A stretch of DNA of 33,725 nt from Bacteroidales bacterium (GCA_017964255.1 JAGCSI010000078.1:1-33725); one strand, 5' to 3'; counted from the first letter of the stretch, positions 7,013 to 15,749 are shown. The notes: a model not told the origin generated them from the letters alone. A program made the numbers and translations.

Positions 7013-9727
7013 TTAATACATGTTGTCTCTGAAATCTTTCTGCAACGGAATCTTTACATCTTGCAGTACAGATGCCTTGATGTTCAGAGTGAAACTCCAT
7101 CCTTTGCGGTAGCCGAAGGGGATCCAGTTGAAACGCATTTCCCAGCAGTGCAGGTCGCGGTAAATGTCAATGGAGGTGTATGACATTTCTTTCTGTACAA
7201 AATCATAGCCGGTGGTGAAACCGACCTTCCATTTTTTTGTGATGTTGAATTCGCCGATGACGTTCAGCGTTTGTACAAATTTGTGAGTGTATGGTTTTTC
7301 CACATTGTTGCCCCTGTAAGAAACAATGTAGTAGCCGTAATTGTCATTGGCAGTGTAGGCAAAGGTGTAGTTGATGGTAAGAGACCAGGGGTTGTTGAAG
7401 TCCGGCCGGTGGTTGGGAATGCCCTGTGTGTTCTGGTCCAGTACCGACTCGTTGTTCTTGTTTTGTACAGCAATGTTCTGGTCGTCTTTTTGTTTTCCTT
7501 TGAATAAATCCCTGTTGATAACCAGGTTGAGACCCACGTTGACGTTGGCGTTGGAGAAACGGAGCAGCTTTTTGTTGACCTTCCATTCGGTTTGGTTAAC
7601 TCTGACTCCGTTTTGGATAATGTAGGGGTCGAATGACAGCGAGAAGGTGATGTTGAGTTGCTTCCAGATGGTGCTTCTTCCTGAGATACGCAGGGGTTGC
7701 CAGCGAAGCGAGTCGGCGGCGAAATCATAGCCCATCGATACCGACAGATTGTCGAAAATGGCGATTTTTTTGGTGCCAGTGATGGTGTCTCTCCGAGAAT
7801 GTACCTTGATTTCCAAATTGTTGTCGAAAGACAGTTGGGCCAAAGCTCTCGACTGTCCGCTTACTCCGCCATAAATCGAGTTGTCGAAATAGGAATAGTT
7901 GACATATTGTCCCGTAACTGTGTTGAAATAGGTGCCGGTTACTTGTTTGTTGAGTTTAGGACTATAGGTGACGCCGATATGGGGGGTTAGCACATGGCGG
8001 ATGGCTTTCAGTTTTCCTTTCTTGAACTGATACATGAAATACACCTTTGTGGTTAACTCGGAACTGATGCTGAGGTCGTGCAGCGCATAAAAACCCCGTT
8101 TGAACACATCATCAACCTGCCCCGCGACGTATCCTTCTGTGGTGTCGGTGCGGAAAACTCGCTCGTTACGCTGCAAATACCATTTCTCGCTGAAATTCAC
8201 TGTGGTGTTCCAGTTGATTAACTTGGCGATTTTGATAGGGATGGTGAGGGGAATGTTATGACGCATGCCAACAGCGATGTTCTCCCAGGTCTCTTTCTTG
8301 AAAAAGAGAGTGTCGTTGGTGTTGATTTGCGAGGTGATGTCCGTTGACCATTTCATGGCGATGTTGTCGTACCATTTCAGTGCGCCTGTTTTGTTTTTTT
8401 TGCGGAAAGGATAGAACTGGATTACCGACATGCTGAGAGTGGGCAGCTTGAGGTCGATCATGTGGGTGCTGGTGTTCTGTGAGTAGGAGATGGCGGCATC
8501 CAGGAAGAAAATGCCCTTGGCTCCGGTGGAGAAATTGACGGAGGAAGTGTACTGGTTGGACAGATAGTCGCTCACGCTCGAAAGGTTGTTTTTGTTGTAG
8601 CCGCTGCTCACAATGTCCACGTGGGCGGAGAAATGAGTGTAAGGGTGCGACTTGGCATCCTGTTTGTGATCCCAGTAGATTTTGAAGTCGTTGGTGTGGT
8701 AATAGGTGGAGTCGATTAACTTCTCACCGATGTATTTCTGTCCATATTCAGCCCGTATTTTGCCGGCGCACTTGTAACGGAACACGTAGTTGGACTCGGC
8801 TTTGATTGCCCAACTGCCACGGGTGTAGATGTCACCGGCCAACAGGAAGTCGAAATTGTCGCTGATGCCAAAATAATAACCGATGTTCTGCAAATAGAAG
8901 CCCAAGCTCTGCGTTTCACCAAAGGTGGGCATCACAAAGCCCGAGTGACGGCCTTTCTCCAGGGGAAAGTAGCCGAAAGGAATAGCCAACGGAGTGGGAA
9001 CATCCGCAAAACTAACATATGCGGGCCCCATGATGATTTTGTCATTGGGCAGTACCTTTGCCTTGGTGAAGGATATCTCGAAATGGGGGTGGTCCAACTC
9101 ACAGGTGGTGTATTTGCCTTTCTTGATATAGGTGGTGTTGTCCTCCAGTTTCTTGATTTGTTCACCATGAACATATCCTTCGCCTTCTTCTGTAATTACA
9201 TGGGTGATCTTGCCTTTCTTGGTCTCGAAATTATATTTGATTTCTTGCGCTCGGTAAACTCCGTCGGCTTGCTTAAGTACCGGACTGCCAATAAGTTTTC
9301 CATTCTCATCAACAACCCCACTGGCATAAAGTTCGTTGTGGGCAAAGTCTATTTCAATGTAATAGGCATACAGACTCATGTCCTCATACAGGACATAGGC
9401 ATCATTGAACAGATAAGCTACCTTGTTTTTGATGCTGAAGTGGATGGAGTCCTTGGCATCATAGGTGACAGTATGCTCCAGACCATTCTTGGCTAATTTT
9501 TTCGGATTTTTCAGGCTGTCACTTGACAAACTGTCGCTGGGCAAACTGTCCACATTTGTGATGAAAATATCGGTGGAAACGCTGTCCTGGGTAAGACTGA
9601 TATGGATGGAAGAGGCTGTGGTGTCAATGCTCTGGGAATATACACAATTACTTATCATGCTGATTATTAGAAGAATGCTGCAGCATAATAAATATGAAAA
9701 ATTTGTTGTGTATATTTTTTTATACAA
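7013..9727 (-). CDS. lptD: LPS-assembly outer-membrane protein LptD
   Basis: A 904-residue outer-membrane beta-barrel that inserts lipopolysaccharide into the outer leaflet. An N-terminal signal peptide (about residues 1-32, cleavage near VYSQS) leads into an OstA/LptA-like beta-jellyroll, ~80-230, with GVVDENGKLIGSPVL and the alternating strands of that fold. The Bacteroidota LptD signature follows (KYTTCELDHPHFEI, PLAIPFGYFPLEKGRHSG), and then a long barrel rich in aromatic, alternating strands to the end (MRFNWIPFGYRKGWSF). The Cys pattern of E. coli LptD is not conserved, as is usual in this phylum. The promoter is shared back to back with the amidase gene. The next gene downstream on the same strand is the sigma factor, 246 nt away. 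Confidence 0.9.
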   Translation of the reverse strand: MYKKIYTTNFSYLLCCSILLIISMISNCVYSQSIDTTASSIHISLTQDSVSTDIFITNVDSLPSDSLSSDSLKNPKKLAKNGLEHTVTYDAKDSIHFSIKNKVAYLFNDAYVLYEDMSLYAYYIEIDFAHNELYASGVVDENGKLIGSPVLKQADGVYRAQEIKYNFETKKGKITHVITEEGEGYVHGEQIKKLEDNTTYIKKGKYTTCELDHPHFEISFTKAKVLPNDKIIMGPAYVSFADVPTPLAIPFGYFPLEKGRHSGFVMPTFGETQSLGFYLQNIGYYFGISDNFDFLLAGDIYTRGSWAIKAESNYVFRYKCAGKIRAEYGQKYIGEKLIDSTYYHTNDFKIYWDHKQDAKSHPYTHFSAHVDIVSSGYNKNNLSSVSDYLSNQYTSSVNFSTGAKGIFFLDAAISYSQNTSTHMIDLKLPTLSMSVIQFYPFRKKNKTGALKWYDNIAMKWSTDITSQINTNDTLFFKKETWENIAVGMRHNIPLTIPIKIAKLINWNTTVNFSEKWYLQRNERVFRTDTTEGYVAGQVDDVFKRGFYALHDLSISSELTTKVYFMYQFKKGKLKAIRHVLTPHIGVTYSPKLNKQVTGTYFNTVTGQYVNYSYFDNSIYGGVSGQSRALAQLSFDNNLEIKVHSRRDTITGTKKIAIFDNLSVSMGYDFAADSLRWQPLRISGRSTIWKQLNITFSLSFDPYIIQNGVRVNQTEWKVNKKLLRFSNANVNVGLNLVINRDLFKGKQKDDQNIAVQNKNNESVLDQNTQGIPNHRPDFNNPWSLTINYTFAYTANDNYGYYIVSYRGNNVEKPYTHKFVQTLNVIGEFNITKKWKVGFTTGYDFVQKEMSYTSIDIYRDLHCWEMRFNWIPFGYRKGWSFTLNIKASVLQDVKIPLQKDFRDNMY

Positions 9728-9754
9728 TGTTGTTCTTCCTTAGTCTTATTATAA

Positions 9755-9762
9755 TATATTTG
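9755..9762 (+). promoter_or_regulatory. -7 promoter box for the amidase gene
   Basis: TATATTTG matches TAnnTTTG. A TTG at 9730-9732 is a possible -33 element (spacer 22). The box lies 40 nt upstream of the amidase ATG, in a 75-nt divergent intergenic region. Confidence 0.68.
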
Positions 9763-9777
9763 CCTTTAAAAAAAATA

Positions 9778-9785
9778 CAAAAATA
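9778..9785 (-). promoter_or_regulatory. -7 promoter box for lptD
   Basis: On the minus strand this reads TATTTTTG, matching TAnnTTTG, 50 nt upstream of the lptD ATG. It overlaps the transcribed side of the divergent amidase promoter, so the two units may interfere with each other. Confidence 0.62.
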
Positions 9786-9802
9786 GTCAAATAATTTGAG
9801 TT

Positions 9803-11257
9803 ATGAACATAAAAAATGGCTTTTTATTGTTGTGTTGCTTAACTTTTTTTAACGCTGTGATTTTTGCGCAGTCTACGGAAAAGAAATTCAAGCTGGTGAT
9901 TGATGCCGGTCACGGTGGCGAGGATCCTGGATGCCGTGGAAAGAAGTCACAGGAAAAGACTGTTACATTGAATGTTGCATTGAAGTTGGGCAAGCTGATC
10001 AGTGATAATTATGACGATGTGCAGGTGATTTACACCCGTAAGACGGACGTGTTTGTGGAGGTGTACAAGCGTGCGGTTATCGCCAATAACAATCATGCCG
10101 ATCTGTTCATTTCCATCCACTGCAATGCCGCCGAAAACAAGTCGGCGCATGGTGTGGAGACCTGGGTGATGGGTTTGGCAAAGTCGGATGCCAACATGGA
10201 GGTTGCCAAAAAAGAGAATGCAGCCATCTTGAAGGAGAAGAATTTTGAGAACAATTACGAGGGTTTTAATCCTAATTCCCCTGAAGCCAATGTGATTTTC
10301 TCGCTGCATACTTCCGCTTATATGAATCATTCCATCATGTTGGCGGACAAAGTGCAGAAAAATCTGGTCAGAAACACGCATTTGTTGGACAGAACGGTGA
10401 AGCAGGCAGGTTTCTGGGTGCTGTACAAGGTGGCGATGCCCAGTATTCTGATTGAGTTGGGTTTCTTGTCCAATGCTGTGGAAGAGGAATATATGATCAA
10501 ACCTGGTTCACAGGATGTGATGGCGGTTTCCATTTACAATTCGTTTGTGGAATACCGTAATGCTTTGGATGGTACCAACAAGCCTTTGTTGCCGCTTCCG
10601 AAAGCCAGTGAGCAGGAAAAGAGTGCAGCCAGTGCCGATGCCGGTGTGGCTCCGGAACCATATAAACCTGCTCCCAAAGCGGATGCAGACGTGGCCGCTG
10701 ATCCGGTGAAACCTCAATCCAAAACCGATACGGAAGTTGCCGCAGACCCTGTTAAGCCCGCACCAAAGCAGGACACTGATGTTGCTGCGGATCCGGTGAA
10801 ACCACAACCCAAAGCCGACGCTGGAGTTGCGGCGGAACCTATTAAGCCTGCACCAAAACAGGATGCTGATGTTGCTGCTGATCCTGTGAAACCTCAGCCT
10901 AAGAGCGATGCGGCTGTCGCTGCTGAACCAGTGAAACCGGCTCCGCAAGCCGAAGTAAAGCCTGCCTCGCAAGTACCTGCACAAACAGCCGTGCAGCATA
11001 ATATCCGTTTCAGGGTGCAAATCGCCGCTATCCCTGAGAATGTTTCGGTAACGGATAGTCGCTTCAACAAGGTAAAAGACGTGCGTAAATTCAAGGAAGG
11101 CAAATTCTGGAAATACACTTCTGGCAATGCCACTACCTTGGATGAAGCACAGGAAATCCTGAAAGCAGTGAAACCTTACTTTGCGGATGCTTTCATCATC
11201 GCTTTCGATGGAGAAAATAAAATCCCCGTCAGCCAAGCGGTGGAGCGCTTAAAATAG
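9803..11257 (+). CDS. N-acetylmuramoyl-L-alanine amidase (Amidase_3) with repeat linker and SPOR-like C-terminus
   Basis: Zinc-dependent periplasmic amidase that cuts the bond between MurNAc and the stem peptide, typically during daughter-cell separation. Signal peptide 1-22 (cleavage after FAQ). The amidase domain, ~30-252, shows DAGHGGEDPG (His37), Glu51, FISIHCNA (His106) and PSILIELGFLSN (catalytic Glu218). An inserted segment at ~128-170, rich in Lys/Glu/Asn, is where regulated amidases carry an occluding helix. Residues ~270-390 form a Pro/Ala/Lys/Asp-rich linker containing six perfect-length 15-residue repeats. Residues ~398-484 (FRVQIAAIP..., TLDEAQEILKAVKPYFADAFIIAF) look like a SPOR-type peptidoglycan-binding domain. 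It converges with the methyltransferase gene, 7 nt away. Confidence 0.92.
   Translation: MNIKNGFLLLCCLTFFNAVIFAQSTEKKFKLVIDAGHGGEDPGCRGKKSQEKTVTLNVALKLGKLISDNYDDVQVIYTRKTDVFVEVYKRAVIANNNHADLFISIHCNAAENKSAHGVETWVMGLAKSDANMEVAKKENAAILKEKNFENNYEGFNPNSPEANVIFSLHTSAYMNHSIMLADKVQKNLVRNTHLLDRTVKQAGFWVLYKVAMPSILIELGFLSNAVEEEYMIKPGSQDVMAVSIYNSFVEYRNALDGTNKPLLPLPKASEQEKSAASADAGVAPEPYKPAPKADADVAADPVKPQSKTDTEVAADPVKPAPKQDTDVAADPVKPQPKADAGVAAEPIKPAPKQDADVAADPVKPQPKSDAAVAAEPVKPAPQAEVKPASQVPAQTAVQHNIRFRVQIAAIPENVSVTDSRFNKVKDVRKFKEGKFWKYTSGNATTLDEAQEILKAVKPYFADAFIIAFDGENKIPVSQAVERLK
10667..10936 (+). repeat. Six 45-bp tandem repeats inside the amidase linker
   Basis: Exactly 270 nt, coding for six 15-residue units of the type P-A/Q-P-K-x-D-x-x-V-A-A-D/E-P-V/I-K. 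PA- and PQ-type units alternate, so there is a 90-bp higher-order period repeated three times. A degenerate seventh unit (ADAGVAPEPYK) precedes it. All units stay in frame. Confidence 0.92.
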
Positions 11258-11264
11258 TTCAGTT

Positions 11265-12353
11265 TTATCCCTCTATAACAGCTTCCACGATACTATGGCC
11301 CAAGCCGATGTTATCGTGGATTTTTTGTACTTTCAGTCCGGCTTGTTCAATGCATCGGATTAAGTCACCGGAATAATACATTTTACTGTTGCCGTTGGCC
11401 ATCACGGTGAAATAGAGACTGATTTGTGCCAGACAATAGGAGGCGGTCTCAAATCTTTGTCTGTCCCAGAAGGTTTCCATGATAAACAGGCGGCTGTCTT
11501 TGTTCATGGCCTTGGCGGCACGACTGAGGATGCTGGTAGCCTCTTCCTCGGAGAAACAATCCAGAAACTGACTCATCCAGATGGCGTTATAACCTTGGGG
11601 TATAGAAGTGTTGGGATCCAGAAGGTTGCCACAATGTCCGTCAATGCGGTCGGCACCTTCCATGCCTTTGGTCTGCTGTTTCATCATCTCAATTTGCTGA
11701 GGCAGGTCCATGATGGTCACTTTGACCTCGGGATTGTAACGCACACACTGTGTGGCCCATCGGCCGGTGTTGCCGCCGATATCCAATATTTTGTGGGGAT
11801 TAGACTCAAAGACAATCTTCAATGCCTGCTCGAATGAATTGTCCGAGTAAAAATGGTCGAAGGCGAACCAGCTGGTTTTGGCAGGTTCGGGCAGGGTGGA
11901 CAAACCTTCATAAATGGTGGGCCAGTTGCCCAATGTCTTCAATCCTTCCGGTTTGCCGTTGCGAATGGCTTCTTCCATATAAAACAGTCCCTGGTAATTG
12001 ACGTCATGGTTGAAGTCCAGGTTCACCCGTGCCATTTTGTCGTTCAGCAAAAACCATCCCGCTTTGGCCAGCACAAAGCGACCTTCTTTCAACGTGACGG
12101 TGCCAATGGTCAGTGAGGACTCGAGCAATACCTTGGCTCCATAGAGAGAAAGGCCAGCCTTCTCTGCAATCTCTTCCATGGTATAGCCTTCTTTTTGATC
12201 ATCAAGCATTTGTAAAATGCCGAATTTGATCATCAGTCTTGATACTTGGAAAACTACTGGACCAAAGGCGATTTCCTGTGCCAGTCGTTGGGCTTTGAGC
12301 GCGCTGAGCTGCTCTTTGCCGTAAATTTCTTTTTGCGGGGATTCTAATTCCAT
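11265..12353 (-). CDS. SAM-dependent methyltransferase (O-methyltransferase-like), aryl-polyene cluster
   Basis: A 362-residue methyltransferase with an N-terminal winged-helix dimerisation domain (~20-115, with MEEIAEKAGLSLYGAKVLLESSL) and a C-terminal class I SAM-binding domain. Motif I is KILDIGGNTGRWA, and the acidic ribose-binding residue follows VTIMD. This is the architecture of plant-like and bacterial small-molecule O-methyltransferases. I choose ATG 12353 (MELESPQKEIYG), since the longer reading to 12422 would overlap the acyltransferase gene by 46 nt. The 23-nt gap to that gene supports one operon. Related methyltransferases modify the aromatic head group in aryl polyene/flexirubin clusters; that substrate is inferred from context. 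Confidence 0.85.
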   Translation of the reverse strand: MELESPQKEIYGKEQLSALKAQRLAQEIAFGPVVFQVSRLMIKFGILQMLDDQKEGYTMEEIAEKAGLSLYGAKVLLESSLTIGTVTLKEGRFVLAKAGWFLLNDKMARVNLDFNHDVNYQGLFYMEEAIRNGKPEGLKTLGNWPTIYEGLSTLPEPAKTSWFAFDHFYSDNSFEQALKIVFESNPHKILDIGGNTGRWATQCVRYNPEVKVTIMDLPQQIEMMKQQTKGMEGADRIDGHCGNLLDPNTSIPQGYNAIWMSQFLDCFSEEEATSILSRAAKAMNKDSRLFIMETFWDRQRFETASYCLAQISLYFTVMANGNSKMYYSGDLIRCIEQAGLKVQKIHDNIGLGHSIVEAVIEG

Positions 12354-12376
12354 TGTATAATATGTTTGATTTTTGT

Positions 12377-13288
12377 CTATTTCTTTTTTGCCTTTTCCCA
12401 AAATGGAAAATAGTTGAACCACTGATGCGGATACTGCCGCAGTATATTCTCGATGGAGGTGGCATATTGCTGGAGCAGAAGATCCACCGTGCCGCTGACA
12501 GAACCGGCTTCTTCGTGTAGCTGCAGGTGTTTCATATAGCCTTTGTAATGATTGCCTTTCTCTTTCATGATGAATGTGGACACAACGGGAATCTCCATCT
12601 GGGCGGCGATGGTGAAAATGCCTGTGGGGAAAGAGGCTTCCTCTCCCATGAATTGCACTTTCCTGATTTTACGGCCTCCCAAGTGGCGGTCGCTCAGAAT
12701 GGCAATAATTTCGCCATTGTCAAGGGCATCTTTGATGGCGAAAAGATGGGACATGTCGTTTTGGATGGGAATCAGCTTGACATTTCTCTTGCCGAAGGAA
12801 ATATCCCTTTGTCGTTGATACCCACTGCTTTCTCCACCAAAAATGATACAGCTTATGGGTTTATAGTCCTGGTCGATACTTTGGCCTAACAGTTCGAAAT
12901 TGCCCACATGAGATCCGGCCAGTATGATGCCTTTGTCTGATTTGAGCAGGGTCTTGAAATGCTGTAAATCATTCTCGTCTATATGTATTTTAAACTGGTC
13001 GGCTTTGCCCGCCAAAACGGCGAATTTGTCCAAAACAATTTTTCCGAAGGTTATTTCATTCTTGAAATAACTGAAGAAACTTTTTATCGGATTGTATTTC
13101 AGGATGTTCCTGTAATAATATTTCAGGGCCTGTGTGCCTTGTCGCGAAAAAATGAGATAGAAGGGGATTGCAAAGTAAAGGGTAGGATAGAGCCAGAAGA
13201 CACGAATGTGCTTCAGGATGAAAAACAGGGCCTTTTGTCCGAAATTTCCACCGCCGGTCTTGCCTTGCCACTGGCGTTCTTCTGCCAT
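12377..13288 (-). CDS. LpxL/HtrB-like acyltransferase, aryl-polyene cluster
   Basis: A 303-residue member of the lipid A lauroyl/myristoyl acyltransferase superfamily. One N-terminal membrane segment (~28-50, VFWLYPTLYFAIPFYLIF) is followed by the HX4E catalytic motif in GSHVGNFELLG, then the conserved LSDRHLGGRK and FPTGIFTIAAQ blocks, and a typical ending with HQWFNYFPFW. In aryl polyene clusters such an enzyme is thought to transfer the polyene or fatty acyl chain to a lipid anchor. The ATG overlaps the ACP stop codon by one base (TAATG), implying translational coupling, which favours the ACP-bound chain as its donor. A role in lipid A itself is the alternative. Confidence 0.87.
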   Translation of the reverse strand: MAEERQWQGKTGGGNFGQKALFFILKHIRVFWLYPTLYFAIPFYLIFSRQGTQALKYYYRNILKYNPIKSFFSYFKNEITFGKIVLDKFAVLAGKADQFKIHIDENDLQHFKTLLKSDKGIILAGSHVGNFELLGQSIDQDYKPISCIIFGGESSGYQRQRDISFGKRNVKLIPIQNDMSHLFAIKDALDNGEIIAILSDRHLGGRKIRKVQFMGEEASFPTGIFTIAAQMEIPVVSTFIMKEKGNHYKGYMKHLQLHEEAGSVSGTVDLLLQQYATSIENILRQYPHQWFNYFPFWEKAKKK

Positions 13289-13539
13289 TATGCCTGTTGT
13301 TGGAGTTTCTGCTCGATATAGTCGTAGAACTGACCTAATGTCTTGATGGGTTTCATCTCTTCGGGTTTGATCTTGAAGCCGAAGTTGCGCTCCACAATGA
13401 CAACAATATCCACGAAATCAAGGCTGTCGATGCCCAGTTTTTCTTTTAAGAGGGCATCTTCCTGAAGTAATTCCTCGTCGATTTCAAGTTCTTCGATCAA
13501 AAAGGTGTTGATGGTTTTGATAATTTCTTCTCTGGTCAT
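13288..13539 (-). CDS. Acyl carrier protein
   Basis: An 83-residue carrier protein with the phosphopantetheine attachment site GIDSLDFVD (Ser39) and the acidic helices of the family. It is distinct from a housekeeping AcpP in its company: the ketosynthase gene ends 4 nt upstream, and the acyltransferase gene begins on its stop codon. It probably carries the growing polyene chain. No phosphopantetheinyl transferase gene is present in the window. Confidence 0.93.
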   Translation of the reverse strand: MTREEIIKTINTFLIEELEIDEELLQEDALLKEKLGIDSLDFVDIVVIVERNFGFKIKPEEMKPIKTLGQFYDYIEQKLQQQA

Positions 13540-13543
13540 GATT

Positions 13544-14764
13544 CTATTTGATTTTTTTGATGACTAATGCGCTGTTGGTGCCGCCGAAACCGAAGGAGTT
13601 GGAAAGGTAGATGTTGATTTCTTTGGCACAGGTTTGATTGATAATATTCAGATTTTTGGAATATTCGTCGGGATTCTCGAAGTTGAGGTTGGGGGCGATG
13701 AAGGAGTTGAGCATCATCAGGTTGGAGTAAATGATTTCGCTTGCTCCCGCCATCCAGCACTCGTGGCCGGTCATGCCTTTGGTGGAGCTGATCGGTGTGT
13801 GGTATGGGGTGAATAGCTGGTCCAGGGCCATGGCCTCGAAAGCGTCACCCTGCACGGTAGAGGTGGCATGGGCGTTGATGTAGTCAATGTCTTTTGGGGC
13901 AACACTGGCATCTTTCATGGCGCGTTCCATGGCGATGGCGGAACCTTGGTCGCTGGGTTGCGAGATGTTAGCTCCGTTGGAGGAGAAACCGTAACCGATC
14001 ACTTCGGCAATTATGTTGGCGCCGCGTTTCACGGCGTGCTCGTATTCTTCCAGGATGACAGTGGCGGCGCCCCCGCTGGGTACCAAACCGTCTCGGTTGC
14101 GGTCGAAGGGACGGGAGGCTTTGGTGGGTTCGCTGATGCGGGTGGAGAAAGCACTGATGCCATCGAAACTGCCCATGGAAAGGTAGTTGGTCTCCTGACA
14201 GCCACCGCAGATGACCATGTCTTGCAACCCCTGCCGGATGAACATCAGTCCCAGCCCGATGGCGTGGGAACCGCTGGCACAAGCCGCACTGATGGTCATG
14301 TTGACACCTCGGAGCTTGAAGATGGTGGACAGGTTCATGGTGACAGTGGAGTTCATTGACTGGAAAATGGCTCCTGACCCGACTAAAGTGGTGTCTTTAG
14401 TGCGCAGGGTGGCCTCATGTGCGTCGATGACGGCTTTGGCAGAAGAGTCATTGCCATAAAAGACGCCCACTTCGTTCTGTGCCAGGTAGTCCATGTCGAT
14501 GCCCGCATTCCGAAGTGCCTCAGCGGTGGCCATGTATGCGAACTCTCCCTCCTCGGCTAAACAGATGCGCGAACGGCGGTCCAACAGATTTTTCAGGGCT
14601 GGTCGTTCCACAATGCCAGTAAGAGGAGAGCGATAACCATACTCTGTACGCATCGGGTCGATGCCGATGCCTGACTTGCCCTCATACAAAGATTGCCGCA
14701 CTTCTTCTAGGTTTTTTCCCAGACAGGAGTATATTCCCATTCCAGTGATTACAACTCTTTTCAT
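13544..14764 (-). CDS. Beta-ketoacyl-ACP synthase, aryl-polyene/flexirubin type
   Basis: A 406-residue FabF-like condensing enzyme with the complete triad: Cys162 (SAACASGSHA), His299 (INAHATST) and His334 (KGMTGHECWMAGASE). The last block differs from the GHTLGAAG of housekeeping FabF; as I recall it is characteristic of ketosynthases in Bacteroidota pigment clusters. The enzyme should extend an aromatic starter with malonyl units on the adjacent ACP. Type II polyene systems normally also need a chain-length factor, which is absent here. A conserved AATTAGCACAT motif lies about 18 nt upstream of the ATG, at the end of a 256-nt repeat-filled gap behind the reductase gene. Confidence 0.9.
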   Translation of the reverse strand: MKRVVITGMGIYSCLGKNLEEVRQSLYEGKSGIGIDPMRTEYGYRSPLTGIVERPALKNLLDRRSRICLAEEGEFAYMATAEALRNAGIDMDYLAQNEVGVFYGNDSSAKAVIDAHEATLRTKDTTLVGSGAIFQSMNSTVTMNLSTIFKLRGVNMTISAACASGSHAIGLGLMFIRQGLQDMVICGGCQETNYLSMGSFDGISAFSTRISEPTKASRPFDRNRDGLVPSGGAATVILEEYEHAVKRGANIIAEVIGYGFSSNGANISQPSDQGSAIAMERAMKDASVAPKDIDYINAHATSTVQGDAFEAMALDQLFTPYHTPISSTKGMTGHECWMAGASEIIYSNLMMLNSFIAPNLNFENPDEYSKNLNIINQTCAKEINIYLSNSFGFGGTNSALVIKKIK

Positions 14765-14797
14765 GTTTATAATATGCTAATGTGCTAATTGATTTGG

Positions 14798-14853
14798 GGT
14801 TAGGAGGTTAGAAGGTTAGAAAGGTTAGGAGGTTAGAAGGTTAGGAGGTTAAG
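14798..14853. repeat. Octanucleotide array GGTTAGRA upstream of the ketosynthase gene
   Basis: About seven units: GGTTAGGA, GGTTAGAA, GGTTAGAAA, GGTTAGGA, GGTTAGAA, GGTTAGGA and the degenerate GGTTAAGG. It occupies the left part of the 256-nt gap between ketosynthase and reductase. No gene is visible in this gap. Confidence 0.88.
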
Positions 14854-14880
14854 GTTTTAATTTTAGTGTTTGGTGTTTAT

Positions 14881-14963
14881 GGGAGTCTCGCTTTGCTCGA
14901 GGGGAGTTTTGGGCTACGCCCTCAAGGGGAGTCTCATGCTATGCATTCGAGGGGAGTCCTGAG
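14881..14963. repeat. Array of three variable hairpins separated by a constant GGGGAGT spacer
   Basis: Each unit reads spacer, CTC or TTT, a small hairpin, TC, then GAG or AAG. The hairpins differ: GC-TTT-GC (14890-14896), GGGC-TAC-GCCC (14911-14921) and ATGC-TAT-GCAT (14936-14946). The outer CTC/GAG can extend the stem in units 1 and 3. Spacer starts are 21, 25 and 25 nt apart, and a fourth spacer begins at 14951 and ends in CCTGAG. Confidence 0.8.
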
Positions 14964-15020
14964 TTCTGAATTTTGAATTTTGAAATTTGAATTATTCAAT
15001 TGTCAACTGTCAACTGTCAA
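14964..15020. repeat. Heptanucleotide arrays at the 3' end of the FabG-like gene
   Basis: 14964-14991 carries TTCTGAA, TTTTGAA, TTTTGAA, ATTTGAA. After a TTATTCA junction, 15000-15020 carries TTGTCAA, CTGTCAA, CTGTCAA. The next triplet, 15021-15023 (CTA), is the TAG stop codon of the reductase gene on the minus strand. Confidence 0.88.
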
Positions 15021-15749
15021 CTATGTGTAAAGTCCTCCATTCACCGAGATGACTTCCCCATTGATGTAAGCAGCATCGTCGCTGGCCAGGAAGGCAGCCA
15101 CAGCGGCCACTTCTTCGGGTGTGCCGAAACGGCCTGCGGGAATCAGCTTCTTGAGAGATGCCTCGTCCAATTCCTTGGTCATGTCGGTAGCGATAAAGCC
15201 TGGAGCGACAGCGTTGACCGTGATTTTGCGGGATCCTACTTCCTGTGCCAAAGCTTTGGTGGCTCCGATTAAGGCAGCCTTGGCGGCGGAATAGTTGAGC
15301 TGTCCGTTCTGTCCTTTGATACCCGACAGGGAGGCAATATTGATAATGCGTCCGTGACGGTGCGTCATCATCTCTTTCACCAGGCGGCGGGTCAGATAGA
15401 AAAAGCCGTTGAGGTTGGTGTTCAGCACGTCGTTCCAGTCATCGTTGCTCATGAAAACTATCAGTGTGTCTCTTCGGATACCGGCATTGTTAACCAGTAC
15501 AGAAATGTATTCGTCCGGATGTTGGGTACTCCAACGATCCAAAGCAGCGTTAACCTGCTCTTCGTCAGCAACATCAAAAGGAAGCATTTCGGCACTTCCG
15601 CCCACTTCTTCCACCAGTTGCTGGGTTTCCATGGCCGCTTCACGGTTATTGTTGTAGTTGATAATCACATGAAAGCCCTGCTGCGCTAATTTGACACAAA
15701 TGGCTCGTCCGATGCCTCTTGAACCACCGGATACTAAGGCGTAATTCAT
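15021..15749 (-). CDS. 3-oxoacyl-ACP reductase (FabG-like SDR), aryl-polyene cluster
   Basis: A 242-residue short-chain dehydrogenase/reductase. The NADP-binding motif SGGSRGIGRAI (7-17), NNAG (87-90) and the catalytic residues Ser140, Tyr153 and Lys157 (NYSAAKAAL) are all present, and the C-terminus NGGLYT is typical of FabG. It should reduce the ketoacyl-ACP made by the neighbouring ketosynthase. The start codon overlaps the ammonia-lyase stop in an ATGA, so the two are translationally coupled. It could be a housekeeping FabG, but the coupling and the downstream ketosynthase and ACP favour the pigment pathway. Confidence 0.9.
   Translation of the reverse strand: MNYALVSGGSRGIGRAICVKLAQQGFHVIINYNNNREAAMETQQLVEEVGGSAEMLPFDVADEEQVNAALDRWSTQHPDEYISVLVNNAGIRRDTLIVFMSNDDWNDVLNTNLNGFFYLTRRLVKEMMTHRHGRIINIASLSGIKGQNGQLNYSAAKAALIGATKALAQEVGSRKITVNAVAPGFIATDMTKELDEASLKKLIPAGRFGTPEEVAAVAAFLASDDAAYINGEVISVNGGLYT

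Noticed and set aside
14798-15020. CRISPR array
   Set aside because: Units are 7-8 nt with no spacers, the hairpin units have no 25-40 nt spacers, and no cas genes are present.
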